Below, piece by piece: positions 34,893-42,822 of a stretch of DNA of 64,000 bases (its first letter is position 1; each line of letters opens with the position of its first letter). The notes below the pieces were generated by a model that was given only the letters and a program-made list of their open reading frames with translations, made no database searches and was not told the origin of the DNA. Source of the DNA: UBA822 sp036336795 (GTDB lineage: Bacteria > Gemmatimonadota > Gemmatimonadetes > Longimicrobiales > Gaopeijiaceae). Location: the NCBI GenBank assembly GCA_036336795.1, contig JAYZFL010000022.1, positions 108,375 through 172,374 on the forward strand, given 5' to 3'. Made by a program: the position numbers and the translations under genes.

Positions 34893-36400
34893 TGATCTTC
34901 CGGTATTTCAAAGCGGCAGCGATCTACGGAGTCATGCTCACGGCTTTCGTAGGTGAGAGCGTTCCTACTGGTCTGGAAGCGCAGGCAACTGTGCCGAGGA
35001 CGCACGACCAGCTTACGTTTGAGCCACTCCAGTTTCAGCCCTCTGGACCGGAGGAGTACCAGATCGGCCCCGGGGTGACAGTATTCCTCCTCGAAGATCA
35101 CCACTTACCCCTTGTGTCGATATTTGCTCGTTTTCGTGGTGGCCCCGTTCACTTTTCGCTAGGTGATCAAGGACCGGCTGTCGCCGTCCCGATCCTCCTG
35201 CGATCTGGTGGCACCCTCACTCTTCCACCGGATTCCGTCGATAAACTGCTTGAGTTCTATTCTGTGGAAACGTCTTTCGGACGTGGTGGACGTACCGCCT
35301 TCGCCTCGATGAATACGTTGACACGTCACCTAGATGTCGGGCTCGACATTTGGAGTGATCTTATCAAGAACCCTGCGTTCGACCTCGCGCAAGTCGAGGT
35401 ATGGCGAGGTCAGGAACTGGACAATTTAATCAGGAGAAGAGACGACCCCACCAGGTTAGCGGTCATGAAATTCAACAACCTAATCTTTGGGGATCACCCC
35501 TTGGGGTGGGAACTGACAGCTGAAGATCTCGAACCGGACAACTTGACACCTGAAATTCTGCATCGTGTGCACAGGATGATTTTTTGCCCTGAAAATCTGA
35601 CATTGGGCATTACGGGAGATGTGGCTTGGACGGAGATTCGCCCCAAATTGGAGCGCATGTTCGACCGGTGGCCACCGTGTGAAGGCGTGCTGGAAGATCC
35701 TCCGCTGCCAACCTTTCCGGCGAGTCCGGGCGTGTACGTTCTTCCCAAGAATATCGAACAGAGTACGATTATTATCGGCAAACCCAGTGACGTCCAACTC
35801 ACTGACGACAGTCGCTACTTTTCTTCCCGTATCGGAAACTCGATCCTTGGCGGATCCGGACTTACCAGCCGTCTCGCTTCTCGGATCCGCACGCAAGAGG
35901 GCTTGGCCTATTCTGCGGCCTCAATCTGGACTACACCAGTCCGCTCAAACGGCATCATCGGGGCAGTCACGCAGACAAAGAGCGAAACTACCGTCGCAGC
36001 GCTTCGCCTCATTACGGAGATCTTGGGGGAGATGTCGTCCGCACCACCCGAAGAAAGTGAGATACGTGACGTGGTCTCCCAAGTAACGAACAGCTTCGTC
36101 TTCAATTTTCAGAGTCCAGCCACAATAGTCTCTCGACAGATGCTCTATCTGAGCCAGAATCTTCCTCTCGACTGGCTTTCCAGATACCTGAAGGGAATCC
36201 AAGGAGTGACCTCCACAAGCGTTCACGAGGTCTTCCGGGACAATGTACCCCTGAACGGTTTGGATGAGATGGTGATTCTAATAGTTGGGGACCCCAACGC
36301 TTTTGACCTAGGCCTGGACAGTTTTGGGCCAATTCAGGTTCTGGATACAGAAGACCGGGAGCCCGATACCTCGGGTGATCAAACCCTTATCCCGACGTAG
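34892..36400 (+). CDS. M16-family peptidase-like protein lacking the zinc motif
   Basis: A 502-residue partner of the preceding M16 peptidase; stop and start share one base (TGATG). An N-terminal hydrophobic segment suggests export. Where HxxEH should be, the sequence reads AVAVPILLRSGGT, so it should be catalytically inactive. The second half is well conserved: IIIGKPSDVQLTDDSRYF, NSILGGSGLTSRLASRIRTQEGLAYSA with the R/Y pair used by M16 partner subunits to bind substrate. This matches the alpha/beta arrangement of M16B enzymes. The 3' end overlaps menG, on the opposite strand, by 22 bases. Confidence 0.9.
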   Translation: MIFRYFKAAAIYGVMLTAFVGESVPTGLEAQATVPRTHDQLTFEPLQFQPSGPEEYQIGPGVTVFLLEDHHLPLVSIFARFRGGPVHFSLGDQGPAVAVPILLRSGGTLTLPPDSVDKLLEFYSVETSFGRGGRTAFASMNTLTRHLDVGLDIWSDLIKNPAFDLAQVEVWRGQELDNLIRRRDDPTRLAVMKFNNLIFGDHPLGWELTAEDLEPDNLTPEILHRVHRMIFCPENLTLGITGDVAWTEIRPKLERMFDRWPPCEGVLEDPPLPTFPASPGVYVLPKNIEQSTIIIGKPSDVQLTDDSRYFSSRIGNSILGGSGLTSRLASRIRTQEGLAYSAASIWTTPVRSNGIIGAVTQTKSETTVAALRLITEILGEMSSAPPEESEIRDVVSQVTNSFVFNFQSPATIVSRQMLYLSQNLPLDWLSRYLKGIQGVTSTSVHEVFRDNVPLNGLDEMVILIVGDPNAFDLGLDSFGPIQVLDTEDREPDTSGDQTLIPT

Positions 36401-37071
36401 ATTGCCGCGATCCCTCCCGTCACGAACCGCCACTTGACATCCTTGAATCCTGACTCCCGTAATAGGTCAGCCAACTCTGATGGTGGAGGAAATTCTTTCA
36501 CGGACTCTGGCAAATACGTATAAGCCCACGGATGCCCGGAGACAACTCGGCCGACGATGGGTAGAATTCGGTTGAAGTAGAGCTTGTACAGTGCCCGGAA
36601 AACAGGGTTCGGCGGGAGCGTGAATTCAAGGATCACCAGGCGTGCTCCCGGGCGAATAACACGCGCTAACGCACTGAACCCACCACTGAGATCCGTCAAA
36701 TTCCGAACGCCGAAACCCACTGTAGCGCCATCGAAGCAACCGTCAGAAAACGGTAACCGCAGTGTATCTCCACACACAGTCGATATGGAGCCCCGCAGCT
36801 TATCTCTTCCCTCAAGCAGCATCGGAAGAGCGAAGTCCGTCGCTACGACTGACCCAGCGAAGTCACGTTCGCTCACCAAGGCCAGACTCAGGTCGAATGT
36901 GCCAGCGCACGCGTCTAGGTACCGGCCCGACTTATGGTCTCTCCACCGCAACATTCGAACTGCCTGTTTCCGCCATCTCCCATCTACATTGAAGCTCAGG
37001 ACATGGTTGAGGAGATCGTATGTTGGAGCAATCTCAGAGAATATCGTCCGGACTTGATCCGTTCTCTTCAA
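36379..37071 (-). CDS. menG: Demethylmenaquinone/ubiquinone methyltransferase, UbiE/MenG type
   Basis: A 230-residue SAM-dependent C-methyltransferase of quinone synthesis. It opens with VRTIFSEIAPTYDLLNHVLSFNVDGRWRK; the SAM motif reads LDACAGTFDLSLAL, then GDTLRLPFSDGCFDGATVGFGVRNL and the C-terminal WRFVTGGIAAIYVG. Motif I has Phe where Gly is usual (GTFD), a mild change. The start is TTG at 37071 with AGGA close in front. It is convergent with the M16 gene. Whether the substrate is menaquinone or ubiquinone precursor is not decided by sequence. Confidence 0.9.
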   Translation of the reverse strand: MKRTDQVRTIFSEIAPTYDLLNHVLSFNVDGRWRKQAVRMLRWRDHKSGRYLDACAGTFDLSLALVSERDFAGSVVATDFALPMLLEGRDKLRGSISTVCGDTLRLPFSDGCFDGATVGFGVRNLTDLSGGFSALARVIRPGARLVILEFTLPPNPVFRALYKLYFNRILPIVGRVVSGHPWAYTYLPESVKEFPPPSELADLLRESGFKDVKWRFVTGGIAAIYVGIRV

Positions 37072-37563
37072 TCCTAGAGGCCTGTTAAAGAAGTGGCGTA
37101 GGCCGCACTAGAAGCGACATAGGATCCCATCGTAGACAGCGACCAGAAGGCGAAGCAATCGCTAGATCGAGGGACGCCAACGACGGAGACGGTCACGTGC
37201 CATCCTGACCCAAAGAACTCATAAAGGTTACGGGACCCGTGTGTGTGTCTTTCATGCACCTCAGCCCTGTTAGGACTCGTCATCGTCCCTAGTCTCATCC
37301 CTGCAAAACTCCTAACTGCCGGCATCCTACACTTCCTTGACGGATGCCTAGAAGGCTCGGCCTGAGAAAATCTCGCCACCCATTCAACATTTTCGTTAGC
37401 TTGTCCTACACCTTCCTCACTTCGCTAGGCTTGGAAAGGTTCGTCAAGCAAAGTGACACGCAATATTTGTTAAGCGATGACGATACCGTGGATCAAGTTG
37501 CCGCCGGCCTCGTTTTCGGAAGCATCCGTGTAATCTTGGTGCGTTAATTAGGAGGACCCAACA
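37072..37563. other. 492-base non-coding region
   Basis: I see no supported gene, RNA or repeat. It separates menG (minus) from the small membrane protein gene (plus) and should hold both promoters, but no good promoter pair could be picked. Open frames inside it have no ribosome binding site or protein-like composition. Confidence 0.5.
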
Positions 37564-37797
37564 ATGATCGGCTCGCTGCTGACTTTCTTCGTCGTCGGCC
37601 TAGTGACCTTGATGGTCGCGGTCATCGTACTGTCGATTCTAGGTACGGTCCTGTCACTTGGTCTCGGCCTCGCGGGGTTCCTACTCTTTAAGGTAGCGCC
37701 AGTCCTCCTAGTCGGATGGGTGATCCTAAAGCTAATCGACAAGGGGACGGGTAACAGCCTTTCCTCTGCGGACCGCCGCTGGCTAGAGGAAGAGTAG
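37564..37797 (+). CDS. Small membrane protein of unknown function
   Basis: A 77-residue protein with two hydrophobic segments (about 3-30 and 32-55), the second ending in a charged tail NSLSSADRRWLEEE. It is not recognised; the shape resembles small stress-type inner-membrane proteins. The strong ribosome binding site AGGAGG eight bases before the ATG at 37564 and the clean composition support a real gene. It stands alone between a long non-coding region and the convergent mrp gene. Confidence 0.7.
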   Translation: MIGSLLTFFVVGLVTLMVAVIVLSILGTVLSLGLGLAGFLLFKVAPVLLVGWVILKLIDKGTGNSLSSADRRWLEEE

Positions 37798-37828
37798 CCT
37801 TTTAGCCATCCCCAAATGCTCCCCAGGT

Positions 37829-38944
37829 TTATTGTCCTGTAACCAGCATCTCTGAAACCACATCAGCAAGTTTTCGCAGGGCCTGTCCGGCCCCTGAATC
37901 AGGGGCTGAGATTACTGTCGGTGCACCTTCGTCCCCAGCGGACCTAACCGCTGGGTCCAATGGCACCCTCCCCAGTAGGGGAAGATCCATCTCTTCTGCG
38001 AGACGGTCTCCGCCCCCACTCCCGAAAACATCTACGACCTCACTGCAATGAGGACAGACGAGACCGGACATGTTTTCCACAAGGCCGAACACACGTGTAT
38101 TTACCCGCTCGAACATCTTGATGCCTCGGCGCACGTCTCCGGTAGCAACATCCTGAGGGGTGCTCACCATCACAACACCATCAAGATCAATCGTTTGGAC
38201 AAGAGAAAGTTGTGCATCTCCTGTGCCCGGAGGCATGTCGACGACCATAGCATCCAGCTCACCCCAACTCACCTGCTCAAGGAACTGCTTGAGGATTCCC
38301 GAGATGAGGGGACCCCGCATGATGGCGGGCTGCTCCTTATCCAGCAGGAATCCTAGGCTCATTAGGCGGACTCCGTGAGCCTCCATCGGCTCGATCATTT
38401 CCTGCCCCTTCGCACCCGTTACCGCAGGACGGCCCTCAACTCCGAACATCAATGGGATGTTCGGCCCGTAGATGTCCGCGTCCAAGAGACCCACGACTTG
38501 CCCTCTAGCAGCCAGTGCAGCTGCAAGGTTCGTCGCCACCATCGACTTTCCCACCCCTCCCTTTCCCGAGCTCACTGCCACCACTTTGGTACCTTCACTG
38601 AGGATTCCAGATTTCGGAGTCGGAGCCGGCACCGATCCCGGGCCACGTCCCGGGATCGAAGATGTCTCTCGATCGTCGGGTAGGGGAGCTTGACCGGACT
38701 GTGGTAATTGAACGTTGACTTTCACGCTAGTAACTACCTCAATGGCCTCCACCGTAGCACGCACCTTACGCACCAGTCCTTTCGGGTCATCTGCTTGGAT
38801 GCGGAAGGAGAAACGAACGTCCCCATCCTCGGTGACTGACAGATCCTCAACCTGCCCACTTTCCACCACATCTCGACCAGTGGTCGGATGCTTAATATCG
38901 GACAGCACGCTAAGTACTGCTTCCCGGATGTACTCCTCACTCAT
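37829..38944 (-). CDS. apbC: Mrp/ApbC Fe-S cluster carrier ATPase
   Basis: A 371-residue P-loop NTPase that carries and delivers Fe-S clusters. An N-terminal MIP18/DUF59 domain (about 1-85) precedes the deviant Walker A SSGKGGVGKSMVATNLA; then DADIYGPNIPLMFG, VVDMPPGTGDAQLSLVQ and the cluster-binding CPHC in GLVCPHCSEVVDVFG. The ATG at 38944 follows AGGA. A NifU-like gene lies upstream on the same strand 138 bases away, which fits a small Fe-S unit. Confidence 0.94.
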   Translation of the reverse strand: MSEEYIREAVLSVLSDIKHPTTGRDVVESGQVEDLSVTEDGDVRFSFRIQADDPKGLVRKVRATVEAIEVVTSVKVNVQLPQSGQAPLPDDRETSSIPGRGPGSVPAPTPKSGILSEGTKVVAVSSGKGGVGKSMVATNLAAALAARGQVVGLLDADIYGPNIPLMFGVEGRPAVTGAKGQEMIEPMEAHGVRLMSLGFLLDKEQPAIMRGPLISGILKQFLEQVSWGELDAMVVDMPPGTGDAQLSLVQTIDLDGVVMVSTPQDVATGDVRRGIKMFERVNTRVFGLVENMSGLVCPHCSEVVDVFGSGGGDRLAEEMDLPLLGRVPLDPAVRSAGDEGAPTVISAPDSGAGQALRKLADVVSEMLVTGQ

Positions 38945-39082
38945 TTCGATTCCTGCGGACCGCGGGAGAAATTATTGGATGAAGCGCCTGTAGTAGACGT
39001 TAAGCTAAATTAAGGAGAAGGCCTTTGATTGAGGAACGCTTCGGAGCCGAGCCGTTGGGTCGTCTCGATCACTAGCGTAACA

Positions 39083-39319
39083 TCAAACCGCTCTCACCTC
39101 CGTAACTTCGGAAATGCCGTCTTTGAGCCTTCTCTCAATGCCCTCTTTCAAGGTCATCATGGAGATCGGACACTCCTCACACGCGCCGAGGAGGTGCAGA
39201 TCTACCACACCCCCATTCCTATCGAAACGCAGTAATTCAACATCCCCACCATCCGCCCAGAGAGCAGGTCGTATTGATTCGAGGATCTCTTCGATCCGTG
39301 CCTCGATAGTAATCGACAT
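39083..39319 (-). CDS. NifU-like Fe-S scaffold/carrier domain protein
   Basis: A 78-residue stand-alone NifU C-terminal domain. It opens with IEEILESIRPALWADGGDVELL, typical of the family, and has the cluster-binding CxxC in GACEECPISMMTLKEGIERRL. Such proteins carry [4Fe-4S] or [2Fe-2S] clusters. It sits upstream of apbC on the same strand. A G/C-run hairpin lies about 75 bases upstream of its ATG, so expression might be controlled in the leader. Confidence 0.93.
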   Translation of the reverse strand: MSITIEARIEEILESIRPALWADGGDVELLRFDRNGGVVDLHLLGACEECPISMMTLKEGIERRLKDGISEVTEVRAV

Positions 39320-39645
39320 ACACTACTTCCGGATTCCGTTTCCTAGGGCCTGAGAAAAGCTATGGATAGCCCATCGTAGGAGTCAACTAAAACCCCCCCA
39401 TGCTAACTGCCATTTCTGCTAGAGCAAGAGGGGGGCCGCCATAGATCCTAAAGATAACGAATGTTGAATAGCTCTGGTTTGCTGCAAGCGTCTTGAGCCC
39501 AGCAGCATATCCGATCACAGCTTATCACTCTTACCATTCGTAAAGTTCCTATCTGCTCTAGGATTTTCGGGAATGCTTGCGGCATGTCACGTTGACAACC
39601 AAGATTTGGCTCTCCTGAGAAACCCTGCAAGAGAAAGCGCAATCA
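39320..39645. other. Divergent intergenic region between nifU-like gene and pruA
   Basis: The 326 bases hold the promoters of two divergent genes. A plus-strand TTGACA at 39592-39597 is a perfect -35, but the matching -10 is poor. A stem-forming pair of C and G runs lies at 39393-39435. No open frame looks like a gene. Confidence 0.5.
39393..39435 (-). promoter_or_regulatory. Possible leader hairpin upstream of the nifU-like gene
   Basis: Seven C (39393-39399) and six G (39430-39435) can pair, with GCT/AGC extending the stem inside. Read on the minus strand the G-run is followed by TTTTAG, like a terminator, and the nifU-like ATG is 74 bases further on. It could be an attenuator or the end of an unseen small RNA. 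Only the pairing is seen. Confidence 0.3.
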
Positions 39646-41274
39646 ATGAACACCACAGCTCGTGCCCCCAGTCCTGAGAACGAGCCTACGAGAAACTATT
39701 CGCCTGGCGACCCCGAACGCACATCCCTCAAGGTCAAGCTGAATGATTTGGAGGCCGAACAAATCGAGATTCCCTTGATCATCGGGGGTGAGGAAATCCG
39801 AACCGGTGACACGACCGACGTGGTGATGCCTCACCGGCATGCCCATGTCCTGGCGAAGTGCCACCGCGCGAGCACCATCGAAATCAACAGGGCCATGCGA
39901 GCTTGTACAGACGCCCACGCCGATTGGTCGAGCATGGCCTGGGAGGACAGAGCAACGATCTTCTTGAGGGCAGCGGATCTGTTAGAAACTACATGGCGAG
40001 ATACGGTCAACGCCGCAACGATGCTTAACCAAAGTAAGACCGTGCATCAGGCCGAAATCGATGCAGCGTGTGAGCTCATCGATTTCTTGCGCTTCAACGT
40101 GCACTTCGCCCAGACCATCTATGATGGGCAGCCTGTTTCGGGTCCTGGCCGCTGGAGCCGGACAGATCATCGCCCTCTCGAAGGCTTCATATACGCTATT
40201 TCACCGTTCAATTTTACCGCCATCGGCGGAAATCTTACGTCTACACCGGCTATGATGGGCAACACGGTGTTGTGGAAACCGTCGAGTGCAGCCCTTCTGA
40301 GCAGCTACTATGTGATGCGCGTATTCGAGGCCGCTGGGCTACCCCCCGGTGTGATCAACTTTGTTCCCGCTCCTCCAGCTCAGACCACGGAATCTGTACT
40401 TGGGAGCCGGGATCTCGCCGGAGTGCACTTCACGGGATCGACAAGTGTCTTCCAAAGCCTTTGGAGGACAGTGGGCGAACGCATCGCAACCTATCGGTCC
40501 TACCCACGGCTGGTGGGTGAGACCGGAGGGAAAAACTTCATCATCGCACATGCGAGTGCAGACGTGGAAGCCCTGAGGACGGCAATCGTCCGGGGAGCCT
40601 TCGAGTACCAGGGCCAGAAGTGCAGTGCGGCGTCCCGTGTGTATGTGCCAGAGAGCGTCTGGAAACGGTTGAAAGGACCGCTTGTCGACGAGACCGACGC
40701 GATCGCGATGGGTGACCCTACCGACTTTCGGAATCTCATGGGTGCAGTGATCCACAATTCAGCCTTCGACAAAATCACCGGCTACATCAATCGTGCCGAA
40801 GCCAGCCCGGACGTTGATATCCTCGTCGGTGGCAATTATGACGACTCCGAGGGCTACTTCATACGGCCGACGATCATGCATAGTCGCTCTCCAGACTACG
40901 AATCAATGTGTGAAGAGATATTTGGGCCAGTCGTAACGGTCTACGTGTATCCCGACTCAGAGTGGATAGAAACGCTCTCTCTCATCGATGCCACATCTCC
41001 GTACGCTCTAACCGGATCTGTAATTGCGGATGATCGTGCCGCAATCAGAGATGCCCAGGACACCCTTCGGTACACGGCTGGAAATTTTTACGTGAATGAC
41101 AAGCCAACTGGCGCAGTCGTTGGACAACAACCCTTTGGCGGAGCACGGGCAAGCGGGACAAACGACAAAGCGGGGTCGACACTCAATCTGCTTCGTTGGG
41201 TGTCCCCGAGGACCATGAGTGAAACCTTCAACCCGCCGACCGACTATCGCTATCCGTCGATGGGAGCAGACTAG
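39646..41274 (+). CDS. pruA: L-glutamate gamma-semialdehyde dehydrogenase (1-pyrroline-5-carboxylate dehydrogenase)
   Basis: A 542-residue aldehyde dehydrogenase, the second step of proline breakdown, making glutamate with NAD+. The RMP-type form is indicated by HRHAHVLAKCHRAS and by length. It has SPFNFTAIGGN and NTVLWKPSS at the cofactor site, FTGSTSVF, the catalytic Glu in VGETGGKNFI and the catalytic Cys in YQGQKCSAASRVYVP, then EEIFGPVVTVYVYPD and QQPFGGARASGTNDKAG. No proline dehydrogenase is adjacent, so it is a monofunctional enzyme encoded apart from putA. Confidence 0.95.
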   Translation: MNTTARAPSPENEPTRNYSPGDPERTSLKVKLNDLEAEQIEIPLIIGGEEIRTGDTTDVVMPHRHAHVLAKCHRASTIEINRAMRACTDAHADWSSMAWEDRATIFLRAADLLETTWRDTVNAATMLNQSKTVHQAEIDAACELIDFLRFNVHFAQTIYDGQPVSGPGRWSRTDHRPLEGFIYAISPFNFTAIGGNLTSTPAMMGNTVLWKPSSAALLSSYYVMRVFEAAGLPPGVINFVPAPPAQTTESVLGSRDLAGVHFTGSTSVFQSLWRTVGERIATYRSYPRLVGETGGKNFIIAHASADVEALRTAIVRGAFEYQGQKCSAASRVYVPESVWKRLKGPLVDETDAIAMGDPTDFRNLMGAVIHNSAFDKITGYINRAEASPDVDILVGGNYDDSEGYFIRPTIMHSRSPDYESMCEEIFGPVVTVYVYPDSEWIETLSLIDATSPYALTGSVIADDRAAIRDAQDTLRYTAGNFYVNDKPTGAVVGQQPFGGARASGTNDKAGSTLNLLRWVSPRTMSETFNPPTDYRYPSMGAD

Positions 41275-41348
41275 GCGGGAACCGACAAGCCAGACCGGAT
41301 AGCCTGGACGGCGAGTCCCTCTGAACATGCCTAGCTCATCGGGAGGCC

Positions 41349-41939
41349 TCATTCATGGGGATCGCTCAGCAGGGTGCTGAGCGCATGGTACCCACCAGCA
41401 TCGGGTGAAGCAAACGCCACTCTCCTGAGCACGAGTTCGTTGAGCGCGCGGCGGTGAAGAACTCGTGGAAACACACTTGGAATTTCGGGCATATCGATGC
41501 GTCCCCGGCTTTCGAGCACGGACCAAGCGTGCTGCTCTTCATCAGTTCGGTTTCCCAACAACTCGAACCGCCCATCACTTCCCTCCGTGACCGTAAGAAG
41601 CGTTTGTCTCTTCAATACTTCTTGAATCGGCTCGTGATGACGCGTGTCTAATCCCCGAAACACGAACAAAACGTCACCTGGTCGATCCTCCTGAAGAAAG
41701 CGCATCAGAAGCTTGGCAACCACTTCATCTGCACATGAAAAATCGATGACCGTCACCCGAGAAAGGTCAATTATCGACAGCGAAGCCCCCGACATTTCAG
41801 ACAACTGATCCTCAATGGCTATTCGGACAGCACGGCCTGTGGGTCGTGTTACGAGGTACGAGTAAAGGGACGGGACCGAGTGCTGGAGGAGACGACCCAC
41901 ATCAATGGCGATAGGATCGATTCCCAGGTCAGACCTCAT
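41349..41939 (-). CDS. STAS-like (DUF4325-like) regulatory protein
   Basis: A 196-residue cytosolic protein, last of a coupled three-gene unit. Residues 33-82 look like a STAS-type domain of the DUF4325 kind: TGRAVRIAIEDQL, then LSIIDLSRVTVIDFSCADEVVAKLL. The C-terminal part (133-190) is helical and might be a winged helix. The ATG at 41939 lies inside the end of the ATPase gene, an 11-base overlap, so translation is coupled; the frame is open upstream to 42233 but that part is the antisense-frame shadow of the ATPase gene. STAS-like proteins of this kind are commonly paired with HATPase proteins, as here. Confidence 0.75.
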   Translation of the reverse strand: MRSDLGIDPIAIDVGRLLQHSVPSLYSYLVTRPTGRAVRIAIEDQLSEMSGASLSIIDLSRVTVIDFSCADEVVAKLLMRFLQEDRPGDVLFVFRGLDTRHHEPIQEVLKRQTLLTVTEGSDGRFELLGNRTDEEQHAWSVLESRGRIDMPEIPSVFPRVLHRRALNELVLRRVAFASPDAGGYHALSTLLSDPHE

Positions 41940-42822
41940 GTCCAACTCGCTCCGGGAGAATGATGTTGATCTGAGCACCGGGAAAGTCCGAGAGGCCCTC
42001 CTCCATCGGTGGCTCGTCGGACCAGTTGGGTACGTCGGAGATTCGTGCCGTTCCGCTACGTATAGAAATAAGACCGTCCCACCGTCTAACCTGCTTCCGG
42101 ATCTGTTGAATTCCCTGTCCTCGACCCGAATCCGGAAAACGTGTGAGGCCATGGATAAAAGCCGCTTCGAGTGCAGTGGCATCTCCCCATCGGTCTGCGA
42201 AGTGGGCCGAATGCTCTTCAGCAAGCGAGCCACGGAAGCCTCTCCCCAGGTCAGCTAACGAAATGACCACGACTTGACGCCCCAACCTCTTCGACCAGTT
42301 ATACGAATGGGCCGTCACCCACCCGGGTGCGTCGGCATGTTCGATGATGTTCTGGCACACTTCACTCAAGATCACGCTGAATTGGACTACCGAAGTCGGG
42401 GGGTAGCTCAAAGTCTTCGACAGGATGGCCCCGGCTCGCTTTTGTACTCGATCTACAACCTCGTGCACATCACTGTTGGTCATGATCGATGTGACCTCTA
42501 GGAGAACCTCCGATTCGCCAGCCACTCTCTTACCGGTAGTCACATCGGGCTCGAAAATTTTTGCAGCAGCTTCGAAGAATTCCATCCGGTCAAGGTAATT
42601 CCTCACATCCCCTTCCGGAGGCAACGCCAGACGTGGAACCTCGCCACTCCGGTCGAGAACCACAGCGCCAGCAGCCAAGAGACTGACCATCCCGTTAGGG
42701 CCAACCCACCGAAGACGGCGGCCATCGAAAAGCACTTTCCCACTTCCGCTCCCGCTGACTTCCGTAATAAGTGCTTCCGATGTCTGGAAATCGAGGGATG
42801 CGGGAAGATCGATGACCCTCAT
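41929..42822 (-). CDS. STAS-HATPase fusion regulator (anti-sigma/partner-switch type)
   Basis: A 297-residue cytosolic protein. Residues 1-75 resemble a STAS domain (LFDGRRLRWVGPNGMVSLLA). Residues 140-292 form a GHKL ATPase: N box LSEVCQNIIEHA with Glu154 and Asn158, G1 box DLGRGFRG (191-198), G2 box DSGRGQGIQQI (231-241), and the final INIILP strand. There is no His phosphorylation site or transmitter, so it resembles SpoIIAB/RsbW-type kinases rather than a sensor kinase. It overlaps the pfkB-like gene by four bases (ATGA) and the STAS-like gene by 11. Confidence 0.82.
   Translation of the reverse strand: MRVIDLPASLDFQTSEALITEVSGSGSGKVLFDGRRLRWVGPNGMVSLLAAGAVVLDRSGEVPRLALPPEGDVRNYLDRMEFFEAAAKIFEPDVTTGKRVAGESEVLLEVTSIMTNSDVHEVVDRVQKRAGAILSKTLSYPPTSVVQFSVILSEVCQNIIEHADAPGWVTAHSYNWSKRLGRQVVVISLADLGRGFRGSLAEEHSAHFADRWGDATALEAAFIHGLTRFPDSGRGQGIQQIRKQVRRWDGLISIRSGTARISDVPNWSDEPPMEEGLSDFPGAQINIILPERVGHEV

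Noticed and set aside
37344..37547. Possible 67-residue gene in the menG/small membrane protein gap
   Set aside because: No ribosome binding site, no recognisable feature and composition unlike the neighbours.
41940..42233. N-terminal extension of the STAS-like protein
   Set aside because: It is read within the STAS-HATPase gene in another frame and has no conserved features; the ATG at 41939 is the better start.
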